Positions 57,045-64,000 of a stretch of 64,000 bases of DNA are shown in pieces. The translations under genes and the position numbers were made by a program. This DNA comes from Prodigiosinella confusarubida (GTDB taxonomy: Bacteria > Pseudomonadota > Gammaproteobacteria > Enterobacterales > Enterobacteriaceae), in assembly GCF_002847015.1 (NCBI RefSeq), contig NZ_CP025085.1, positions 310,001 through 374,000 on the forward strand. Direction: 5' to 3'. A model generated the notes under the pieces. The model made no database searches. It was not told the DNA's origin and was given only the letters and a program-made list of their open reading frames with translations. Each line of letters begins with the position of its first letter. Within the stretch, counting starts at the first letter, position 1.

Positions 57045-57802
57045 AGATTGGCTTGTTGACCGAAGAGGGTGCCGACAACGGCCCTCTCAACGCATTAGCC
57101 GAGCGATGGGGATTAGTTGTCGATCCAAACGCCACAATAGCACTGGTGTTAACGCCACAACGGCTAGAGTTGCGCAAACTGGATGAACCAAAACTTGGGG
57201 CAATTTACGTCGATTTTGCCTCAGGAGCCATGACGCACCGCCGTCGCTTTGGCGGTGGCCGCGGCGAAGCGGTTGCCAAGGCGGTAGGGATCAAAAAGAA
57301 TTACCTGCCGGATGTCGTGGACGCCACCGCCGGACTGGGGCGTGACGCGTTTATATTGGCATCACTGGGTTGTCGTGTGCGCATGGTCGAGCGTAACCCC
57401 GTCGTCGCCGCGCTGCTGGATGATGGTTTACAGCGCGGTTATCGGCATCCTGAGATTGGTGGCTGGTTACGTGAACGCCTGACGCTGATCCATGCTTCCA
57501 GCGTGACCGCACTGGCCGCCATCACCCCACCGCCTGACGTGGTGTATCTAGACCCAATGTTTCCCCACCGACAAAAAAGCGCGCTGGTGAAAAAAGAGAT
57601 GCGAGTGTTCCAGACACTGGTCGGCACCGATGACGATGCTGATGCGCTACTGGCGCCGGCGCTGGCGCTGGCGAAAAAACGCGTGGTGGTCAAACGCCCC
57701 GACTATGCCCCGCCGCTGGCCGGTATCCCGGCACAATCCGCGCTGGAAACCAAAAGCCACCGCTTTGATTTTTATCTGCCACAACCACCTCACCACGAGT
57801 GA
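57041..57802 (+). CDS. rsmJ: 16S rRNA (guanine(1516)-N2)-methyltransferase
   Basis: A 253-residue SAM-dependent methyltransferase. [20 protein letters not shown] is the SAM-binding motif and [20 protein letters not shown] the catalytic region, both nearly as in E. coli RsmJ. It starts at GTG 57041, sharing GTGA with the prlC stop, so the two are translationally coupled. A short hairpin, ACCTCAC/GTGAGGT, overlaps its stop codon. Confidence 0.96.
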   Translation: MKIGLLTEEGADNGPLNALAERWGLVVDPNATIALVLTPQRLELRKLDEPKLGAIYVDFASGAMTHRRRFGGGRGEAVAKAVGIKKNYLPDVVDATAGLGRDAFILASLGCRVRMVERNPVVAALLDDGLQRGYRHPEIGGWLRERLTLIHASSVTALAAITPPPDVVYLDPMFPHRQKSALVKKEMRVFQTLVGTDDDADALLAPALALAKKRVVVKRPDYAPPLAGIPAQSALETKSHRFDFYLPQPPHHE

Positions 57803-57836
57803 GGTGACCACGTTTGATAACAAACATTCTGATGCC

Positions 57837-57919
57837 AACCCCTCCCCCCTTTTACAAGGGCAGGGGTAACACCATGATCTAAATCGGGTTAACGCCGCCC
57901 TTGAAAAAAGGGAGGAGGT
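57837..57919. repeat. Inverted pair of CT-rich hairpin repeats
   Basis: CCTCCCCCCTTTTACAAGGG followed by CAGGGG (57841-57866), and its inverse GCCGCCCTTGAAAAAAGGGA followed by GGAGG (57894-57915). Each resembles the CT-rich hairpins at 20250 and 20439. The remainder of 57803-58063 shows no gene. Confidence 0.65.
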
Positions 57920-58063
57920 CATAAATGGCAAAGCAACTAACTTAGTCAGATATCAGAACGCACGTCGATAGGTCATAGCGGCGAAACCACTGGAATGACA
58001 CTCAGCACTGGTGAGCCAGGTATCCCAGGCTGAGGCACAACATTATCATCACACTCGTGACGA

Positions 58064-59023
58064 TTATTTGTAGATCCCCACCGTCGGTGTGCCACCCACA
58101 TAAGCGTAACCGCGGTACATACCTTCACTGTTAAACGGCAAAGCAATATTGCCATAGCGGTCAACGGCAATCAGGCCACCGCTACCACCCAGCGCATGTA
58201 TTTTTTCCATCACCACCCGCTCTGCTGCCTGCGGCAGTGGCATATTGCCGTATTCCATCAAAGCCGATACGTCATAGGCGGCTACCGTGCGCATAAAGAC
58301 CTCACCGGTACCAGTACAGGAAACCGCGACAGTCTGGTTGTTAGCATAACAACCCGCGCCGATAATCGGTGAGTCGCCAACACGCCCCACTTGCTTATTG
58401 GTCATGCCGCCAGTCGATGTCGCCGCCGCCAGATTGCCCTCAGCATCCAGCGCCACCGCACCCACAGTGCCGAATTTGTGATTGGGATCGATAGGTTCAT
58501 CACTGCCTGACGCGCTTTGTCCATCATGATCCAGCACGACTTTGCCCGCGCCTTGCTGGGCATTCAGCAGTTGTTGATAGCGCTCTTCGGTAGAAAAGAA
58601 TGCCGGTTCCACCATCTCCAGCCCTTGCTCACGAGCAAAAGCTTCAGCACCAGCTGCGGTAAACATCACATGCGGGCTGCGCTCCAGCACGGCCCGGGCC
58701 GCGAGTATCGGGTTACGAACATGACTGACACCAGTAATGGCACCAGCATCCAGTGTGCGACCATCCATCATGCTGGCATCCAGTTCATGCGTACCCGAAT
58801 GGGTAAACACTGAACCTTTGCCGGCGTTAAATAACGGACACTCTTCCAGTAGACGAACCGCCTCCGTCACCGCGTCCAGCGCCGTACCACGTTGGGCCAG
58901 GATCTCCTGACCACGGCTGATAACCGCCAGCAGAGCCGCACGATAACGTTGTTCTTTATCATCACTCATTGATGAGCGGGTCAGCGCCCCTGCGCCGCCG
59001 TGGATCACAATAACCGGTTTCAT
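58064..59023 (-). CDS. iaaA: Isoaspartyl peptidase / plant-type L-asparaginase
   Basis: A 319-residue Ntn-hydrolase precursor that cleaves itself into two chains. The nucleophile is Thr186 in HKFGTVGAVALDAEG, followed by TSTGGMTNKQVGRVGDSPII. The N-terminal chain starts PVIVIHGGAGALTR. It releases aspartate from beta-aspartyl dipeptides. In E. coli iaaA lies next to gsiABCD; here it is at the promoter-distal end of the gsi-like operon, behind two further peptidase genes. ATG 59023 is preferred; the TTG at 59041 is in frame. Confidence 0.94.
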   Translation of the reverse strand: MKPVIVIHGGAGALTRSSMSDDKEQRYRAALLAVISRGQEILAQRGTALDAVTEAVRLLEECPLFNAGKGSVFTHSGTHELDASMMDGRTLDAGAITGVSHVRNPILAARAVLERSPHVMFTAAGAEAFAREQGLEMVEPAFFSTEERYQQLLNAQQGAGKVVLDHDGQSASGSDEPIDPNHKFGTVGAVALDAEGNLAAATSTGGMTNKQVGRVGDSPIIGAGCYANNQTVAVSCTGTGEVFMRTVAAYDVSALMEYGNMPLPQAAERVVMEKIHALGGSGGLIAVDRYGNIALPFNSEGMYRGYAYVGGTPTVGIYK

Positions 59024-59063
59024 TGCATTTCTCTTTTTCAACAGATGAGATTATCGCCAAACA

Positions 59064-59885
59064 TTAATTCTGCGTGGTAGCCAGATAAGAAAAAGCACAC
59101 AACAGGCTGATAATACCGACCATGGTCTGGCTGGTGTAAGTCACCGTAATCGCATCCTGACGCTGCACGCCGGGGATCAGGCAGAACAGATCCGCCAAAA
59201 CTGGTTTGGCTACCATCATTTCCAGTTGATACGGTGCCTGTATGCGCGATGTTTTTTCCCGGTGCGCCTTCTGTACCGCTTGTGTGGCGGCGATACGGAT
59301 AGCCTGGCGGGCCGCTTCCGGGCTGAGGGACTCTGCGGCAGTCTGGGAAATAGCCCGTTTCACGCACACATAATCCGCCGCCGGGTAATAATGTGAAATC
59401 CAGTGTTGCAGGGTGTCGTCACCGCTCACCAGCCACAGTGGGGTATTCAGCTCGTCCCCGGCAGCGGCATAAATATCGCTTTCGCCCATGACTTCGCCAT
59501 TGATTTTTACCCGGTAGAAAGCACGGCCATTAATGGTGTGCGCCAACACACCAAATTCGCCGGCGGCACTGTGATAACCGATGAACATCAGGCCATCGAA
59601 CGGCTGCTGTTGCAGCCCTTCCACCATGGATAATCCACGCGGTTTGCCCTGTACCAACCGGGCACGTGCATCGATATTCTCTGCACGCAGATTGGTCATC
59701 GCTCCATGGCTGTCGGCAACCACCACTTCGGTGGCACCACCGGCAAACGCGCCGTCAATGGCAGCGTTCACTTCTTGTTCCATCAGCCCGCGAGCGAGCT
59801 GATATTCCGGATTGCCGGGGCTGCATTGCTCCGGACGCATCACACCGGCAATACCTTCAATATCCGCTGAAATAAAGACTCTCAT
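59064..59885 (-). CDS. M55 family D-aminopeptidase, DppA-like
   Basis: A 273-residue metallopeptidase. Ligands and active-site residues of the DppA family are visible: Asp8 and Glu10 in ISADIEGI, His60 in VADSHGAM, His105 in FIGYHSAAG, and Glu135 in GESDIYAAAG. B. subtilis DppA removes N-terminal D-amino acids from peptides. Set among a peptide importer and two other peptidases, it probably processes imported D-residue or cell-wall-derived peptides. 10 bp separate it from the DmpA-type gene. Confidence 0.9.
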   Translation of the reverse strand: MRVFISADIEGIAGVMRPEQCSPGNPEYQLARGLMEQEVNAAIDGAFAGGATEVVVADSHGAMTNLRAENIDARARLVQGKPRGLSMVEGLQQQPFDGLMFIGYHSAAGEFGVLAHTINGRAFYRVKINGEVMGESDIYAAAGDELNTPLWLVSGDDTLQHWISHYYPAADYVCVKRAISQTAAESLSPEAARQAIRIAATQAVQKAHREKTSRIQAPYQLEMMVAKPVLADLFCLIPGVQRQDAITVTYTSQTMVGIISLLCAFSYLATTQN

Positions 59886-59895
59886 GACTCGTTCC

Positions 59896-60954
59896 TTAAT
59901 CGGGAAAAACCTGTACCAGACGATCCAGCACCTGCGTCAGTGTGGGTCGATAATGTCCGCGAAAACCCGTCACCGCTTCTGCCTGTAGCATGGCATCCAG
60001 CACGGCATGTTCGGTCGCATCGGCGGCGGCACTCAGTAAGGGTTCAAGCCGGGCATCATCCGGTGGTTGTGGTATCAATCGGGTGGAAAAAGCCACCGCG
60101 ATATCACCGGAACCGTGGCCCCAATAGCTACCGAGCCGACCCAGTCCGGCCCCGGCGCGTTTGGCAATGCGGCTGAGCTGACGCGCATCGAGTGGTGCGT
60201 CAGTTGCCATAATAATGATGATCGATCCAGCATCCCGCTGCGGTGTCAGCTCTGGCAGCAGCGGCGCGATAACATCTCCGGCCTGTACACCGTCCAGTGT
60301 CAAGGCGGAGAGCGTGCCGAAGTTCGCCAGAACCAGCACGCCCAGCGTGGCGTCAAGATCCGGAATCAGGCGTGACGCAGTACCGATGCCACCTTTCAAG
60401 CCGAAGCAGCTCATACCGCGACCAGCACCGACACTGCCGCGTGCAAACGTTGCAGCAGCATTATTCAATGAGGACTGCGCCATTGATTCCGTCACCGCCA
60501 GGGCCTGAATATCATTCAGCCAACCGTCGTTGCACTCCAGCGCCAGTGGATTAACGGTGGGCAGTTCACGGCCCAGTTCCGGGTTTTTATGAATAGCGTC
60601 CCGCACCAGCGTGGTAAACAGCGTGCCAACCGACAACGTATTGCCGAGTAGAATGGGAGTTTGCAACTGGCCCAATTCTTCAATCTGTATCAAGCCCACT
60701 GGTTTGGCAAAACCGTTGAGTACCGCCGCGCCGCAAGGCAACGGTTGAAGAAACAGATTATCGCCGGACGGAACAATGGCGGTGACACCAGTCTGAATCC
60801 CGCCATCCGCCAACGTAACATGACCAACACGCACCCCGGCAACATCGCTGATACTGTTGCCCGGCCCGCTGATACCTCGCGGGGAACCCAGTCGGCGCTC
60901 ATCGCGCCAGCGTTGCAGCAGTGGGGCCAGTCGTGCCTGTTGGTAGCAAGTCAT
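59896..60954 (-). CDS. P1/S58 family aminopeptidase, DmpA type
   Basis: A 352-residue self-processing aminopeptidase. ISDVAGVRVGHVTLADGG and RGSVGAGRGMSCFGLKGGIG with TASR (about 172-195) are DmpA/BapA hallmarks. The expected autocleavage segment is ANFGTLSALTLDG (211-222), where the family usually has Gly-Ser; here it appears to be Gly213-Thr214. Members remove N-terminal L-, D- or beta-amino acids. It lies between the importer permease gene and the M55 peptidase gene in one operon. Confidence 0.88.
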   Translation of the reverse strand: MTCYQQARLAPLLQRWRDERRLGSPRGISGPGNSISDVAGVRVGHVTLADGGIQTGVTAIVPSGDNLFLQPLPCGAAVLNGFAKPVGLIQIEELGQLQTPILLGNTLSVGTLFTTLVRDAIHKNPELGRELPTVNPLALECNDGWLNDIQALAVTESMAQSSLNNAAATFARGSVGAGRGMSCFGLKGGIGTASRLIPDLDATLGVLVLANFGTLSALTLDGVQAGDVIAPLLPELTPQRDAGSIIIIMATDAPLDARQLSRIAKRAGAGLGRLGSYWGHGSGDIAVAFSTRLIPQPPDDARLEPLLSAAADATEHAVLDAMLQAEAVTGFRGHYRPTLTQVLDRLVQVFPD

Positions 60955-60963
60955 GTCGATATC

Positions 60964-61860
60964 TCAGCTTTTCAGTTTTGGATCCAGCGTATCACGCAGC
61001 GCATCACCCAGCAGGTTGAACGCCAACACGGTGAAGAAAATCGCCAGACCGGGGAATACGCTGACATGCCACTGTCCGGCCATCATCGAGCTGCGGCTCA
61101 TGGCCAGAATGTTGCCCCATTCCGGCACATCCGGTTCCGGGCCGAGGCCGATAAAACTCAGGCTGGCCGCCGTGATGATGCTGGTGCCGATACGCATGGT
61201 GAAATAGACGATCACATTGGACAACGTACCCGGCAAAATATGACGCAACAGGATAATACGATCCGGCGCACCGGCGCAGCGTACTGCCTCCACATAGGCG
61301 GCTTGTTTGAGCGACAATGTGGAAGCGCGCACAATACGGGCAAATACCGGTACGCTGAATACCGCCACCGCAATAATCACGTTATTCAGACCTGGCCCGA
61401 GGATGGCGACCACCGCAATCGCCAGCAGCATGCCGGGAAAAGCGAATAGCACGTCCGCACCACGCATGATCAACATATCCGCCCAACGGCCGTAGTAGCC
61501 GGCCAGCAGACCGAGCACAATGCCCACCAGCATACCCAGCGTGACAGAGAAAATACCGATATACAGCGAAATCCGTGCGCCATAAATGATACGGCTCAGC
61601 ACATCGCGCCCCAGATCATCGGTCCCCATCCAGTGGCTGAAAGACGGTGGTGAGGAGAGCGCCATCCAGTCCGAGTCCATCGGGTTATAAGGTGCCAACC
61701 AGGGCGCAAAAATCGCCATCAAGACCAACAGCAGAATAAATCCACCGGAAACCAGCGCCGTCGGATTGCGAATAAAGGCGTGAAAAAAATCGCTCCACGG
61801 TGAACGGATAGAGCTTTCGTCAAGAGATACCGCCACAGCGGGCTCAGCAGGAAGATTCAT
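60964..61860 (-). CDS. gsiD: Peptide/glutathione ABC transporter permease, GsiD/DppC-like
   Basis: A 298-residue permease with a 40-residue cytoplasmic N-terminus, then six membrane segments. MGTDDLGRDVLSRIIYGARI and SLSFIGLGPEPDVPEWGNIL are DppC/GsiD-family signatures, and the coupling loop EAVRCAGAPDRIILLRHILP is clear. It follows the GsiC-like gene after 8 bp. Assignment to glutathione rather than general dipeptides rests on synteny with iaaA. Confidence 0.92.
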   Translation of the reverse strand: MNLPAEPAVAVSLDESSIRSPWSDFFHAFIRNPTALVSGGFILLLVLMAIFAPWLAPYNPMDSDWMALSSPPSFSHWMGTDDLGRDVLSRIIYGARISLYIGIFSVTLGMLVGIVLGLLAGYYGRWADMLIMRGADVLFAFPGMLLAIAVVAILGPGLNNVIIAVAVFSVPVFARIVRASTLSLKQAAYVEAVRCAGAPDRIILLRHILPGTLSNVIVYFTMRIGTSIITAASLSFIGLGPEPDVPEWGNILAMSRSSMMAGQWHVSVFPGLAIFFTVLAFNLLGDALRDTLDPKLKS

Positions 61861-61868
61861 CGCAGCTC

Positions 61869-62789
61869 CTAACGTAAGCGAATTGCCGGATTGACCACCG
61901 CATACAGCAGGTCTACCAGCAGATTAATAAAAATGAACTCAAACACAAATAACATCACCAGCGCCTGAATAACCGGCTGGTCTTGTGTTTTGATTGATTC
62001 GATCAGTAACCAGCCGAGTCCCGGCCAGTTGAATACGCTTTCCACCACAATCGAACCACCGAGCAGAAAACCAAACTGCAACCCCAGCATGGTGATCACC
62101 GGAATCAACGCATTACGCATCACGTGTTTCCAGGTCACCAACCGGTTGCGCAACCCTTTAGCGCGGGCAGTACGCACATAGTCTTCTTGTGTCACTTCCA
62201 GAAAGGCGGAGCGGGTGAAACGAGCCATTACAGCCGCCACCGAGGCACCCAGCGTCAACGCAGGCAGAATAATGTCCGACGGGCGGTTGTAACCGCTGAC
62301 AGAGAACACCCCAAACGGCATGGCAACAAACTGAATCAGCAGCAAGCCGAGCCAGAACGGCGGCATGGAAATCCCGCCTACCGCCATACTCATCAGCGAC
62401 CAATCCTGCCATTTTCCGCGTTTAAGGGCGGACACCACACCGATCAGCAGACCAAGCACCACCGACCAGGCGAACCCGGCCAGGGCCAGCCACATCGTGG
62501 GCATAAAACTCTTCTCGATCACGCTCAGCACCGGTTGCTGGGTACGATAAGTGACACCCAGATCCCCATGCGCCATACCGCTCAGCCAGTGGATATATTG
62601 CTCTGGCAGCGGGTCATTCAGCCCCAGATGTACGCGGGCCGCTTCCACCGCTTCAATCGGCGCATCAGGCCCGGCGTAAGTTCGTGCCGGATCGCCCGGC
62701 AACAGTTTTATAAAACCGAACACCAACAGGGAGACCACCAGCAACACCGGGATCATTTCCAGCAAACGTCGGACAAAATAAGCAAACAT
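61869..62789 (-). CDS. gsiC: Peptide/glutathione ABC transporter permease, GsiC/DppB-like
   Basis: A 306-residue permease with the DppB-type N-terminus YFVRRLLEMIPVLLVVSLLV, LPGDPARTYAGPDAP in the periplasmic loop, and the coupling segment YVRTARAKGLRNRLVTWKHV. It ends NLLVDLLYAVVNPAIRLR, a near-invariant tail of the family. It forms the membrane channel with the GsiD-like protein. Confidence 0.93.
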   Translation of the reverse strand: MFAYFVRRLLEMIPVLLVVSLLVFGFIKLLPGDPARTYAGPDAPIEAVEAARVHLGLNDPLPEQYIHWLSGMAHGDLGVTYRTQQPVLSVIEKSFMPTMWLALAGFAWSVVLGLLIGVVSALKRGKWQDWSLMSMAVGGISMPPFWLGLLLIQFVAMPFGVFSVSGYNRPSDIILPALTLGASVAAVMARFTRSAFLEVTQEDYVRTARAKGLRNRLVTWKHVMRNALIPVITMLGLQFGFLLGGSIVVESVFNWPGLGWLLIESIKTQDQPVIQALVMLFVFEFIFINLLVDLLYAVVNPAIRLR

Positions 62790-62807
62790 GGCGTTCTCCC
62801 TGCGTGA

Positions 62808-64000
62808 TTACTTGAACTCAGCCTGATCGAAGACCAGCGAACCATCTGCCAGCATGTAAACGCCAGACAGGTTTTTCACTTTACCCACCAGATTGTCCGG
62901 TACACCCAGGAATACCATAGGGGCATCTTTCCAGATCAACTTCTGAGCATCGGCGTACGCTGCGGCACGTTTGCTATTATCAGCGGTAGCCAGTCCGGCC
63001 ATGATGTCTTTATCCACTGCCGGATTGCTGTAGTAAGACACATTGTAGGCTTTCGGCACCCAGGACTCGGTGGCAAACAGCGGACGCAACGCCCAGTCAG
63101 CATCACCGGTAGAAGGCGACCAGCCACCGTAATACATATCGAACGCCGCATCCTTCGGATCCTTCACGCCCCACAGTTTCTCGTTACGGGAGCCAGAATC
63201 CATCGGCGTAACCGTTACCTTGATCCCTACCTGCGCCAGTTGCTGTTTGAAGAACTGTGCGCTACGCACATAGTCGGTACGGTTAGTGGTCCACAGGTTC
63301 AGTTCCAGTCCCTTGGCATAACCCGCTTCTTTCAGCAATTCTTTCGCTTTGGCCGGGTTATAGGTGTAGTTGGGAGTATGCTGGCTGCTGAAGAACTGGA
63401 CTCGCGGAGCCATCACCGAAGACGCTGGCAACCCCATACCGGCAAAACCGACCTTCAACCAGATGTTACGGTTGATAGCGTAGTTTAATGCCTGGCGTAC
63501 ACGGATATCTTTCAGCGGAGTGTGTTGGGTATTAAGCGCCAGATAGTACAGATAGATGCTGGGATCGCGTTGAATCGCCAGTTTACTGTCATCACGTACG
63601 GCGCTAACCAGATCAGACGGCAGCGGGTAGATCGCATCCGACTGGCCGGATTTCAATGATGCCACACGGGTAGAGTCTTCCGGGCTGGGATAGAAGGTCA
63701 CGCTGTCTACTTTCGGCCAGCCTTTCTGCCAGTAGTGATTGTACTTCACCAGCTTCACGTCTTTGCCCTGTTGCCACTCTTCAAACTTGAACGGCCCGGT
63801 TCCTACCGGATGCACGCGCAGTTGAGCTTCATCCGGATATTGCTTCAGTGACGCCGGGCTATGCATAACGGCGGACGGATGTGCCAACGTGTTGATAAAC
63901 GCACCGAATGACTGATTGAGATCGATTTTCACCTCGGTAGGAGAAAGTACCGTCACACTTTTAATCATCTTGAACAGGCTGTTGCGCTTCAGACCTTTGG
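62808..64000 (-). CDS. gsiB: Peptide/glutathione ABC transporter substrate-binding protein, GsiB-like (5' end outside window)
   Basis: A family 5 periplasmic solute-binding protein, 397 codons visible and open past the window edge, so the signal peptide and N-terminal region are missing. VGTGPFKFEEWQQGKDVKLV and LALNTQHTPLKDIRVRQALN with YAINR are standard SBP_bac_5 motifs. It precedes the two permease genes. The ATPase gene gsiA, first in the E. coli operon, is not in the window and should lie upstream. Confidence 0.92.
   Translation of the reverse strand, partial: KGLKRNSLFKMIKSVTVLSPTEVKIDLNQSFGAFINTLAHPSAVMHSPASLKQYPDEAQLRVHPVGTGPFKFEEWQQGKDVKLVKYNHYWQKGWPKVDSVTFYPSPEDSTRVASLKSGQSDAIYPLPSDLVSAVRDDSKLAIQRDPSIYLYYLALNTQHTPLKDIRVRQALNYAINRNIWLKVGFAGMGLPASSVMAPRVQFFSSQHTPNYTYNPAKAKELLKEAGYAKGLELNLWTTNRTDYVRSAQFFKQQLAQVGIKVTVTPMDSGSRNEKLWGVKDPKDAAFDMYYGGWSPSTGDADWALRPLFATESWVPKAYNVSYYSNPAVDKDIMAGLATADNSKRAAAYADAQKLIWKDAPMVFLGVPDNLVGKVKNLSGVYMLADGSLVFDQAEFK

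Overview
The window looks like chromosome of a plant-associated enterobacterium, most likely Dickeya or a close Pectobacteriaceae relative. GlyQS, Tag, the YiaC-like protein, GhrB, AvtA, Gor, RlmJ, PrlC, RsmJ and glucokinase all read as close relatives of the E. coli proteins, and tag-yiaC-ghrB keep an E. coli-like order. Between them lie catabolic and transport cassettes and palindromic intergenic repeats. No tRNA, rRNA, CRISPR array or intact insertion sequence was seen. Genus assignment is inference from gene content.

Layout. 1-5023: end of a nitrogen-scavenging operon, two DUF1989 proteins plus a 1208-residue biotin carboxylase, best read as guanidine carboxylase with carboxyguanidine deiminase subunits. 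5350-12175: a sugar-acid-like catabolic cassette with a DeoR-PfkB fusion, a tripartite tricarboxylate transporter (TctCBA type), DhaK and DhaL kinase subunits without DhaM, and a DapA-family aldolase that is not DHDPS. 12532-13533: an AT-rich glycosyltransferase-like gene bounded by repeats. 13750-23390: mostly core genes (glyS, glyQ, a TSUP exporter, tag, yiaC-like, ghrB, a secreted DUF4432 epimerase-like protein, avtA).

23488-40431 holds a complete reductive pyrimidine degradation route: PreT/PreA, dihydropyrimidinase, a ureidopropionase-type hydrolase, a class III aminotransferase and a YdfG-type reductase. It also has a four-gene NMT1/SsuA-type ABC importer and a RutR-like TetR regulator, and is interrupted by a four-gene zinc importer behind a Zur-box palindrome. 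The preT operon and the importer operon have the same promoter layout: a sigma-54-type -24/-12 element, a TTGACC-N4-GGTTAA operator about 20 bp inside it, and an NtrC-like TGGTGCA half-site upstream. This suggests joint control by nitrogen limitation and pyrimidine availability. A 33-codon ORF is translationally coupled to preT.

40617-51970: a MocR regulator behind a perfect 22-bp inverted repeat, glk, a GNAT, an octanucleotide repeat ahead of a SerC-like aminotransferase, a LacI-controlled UlaABC-like PTS without an enzyme partner, a YitT-family protein, and a LysR / YqcI-YcgG / LysE module that may make and export an N-hydroxylated compound. 52230-57802: gor, rlmJ, prlC-rsmJ. 58064-64000: a minus-strand operon with a GsiBCD-like peptide/glutathione importer and three peptidases (DmpA type, DppA type and IaaA); the binding-protein gene is cut by the window end.
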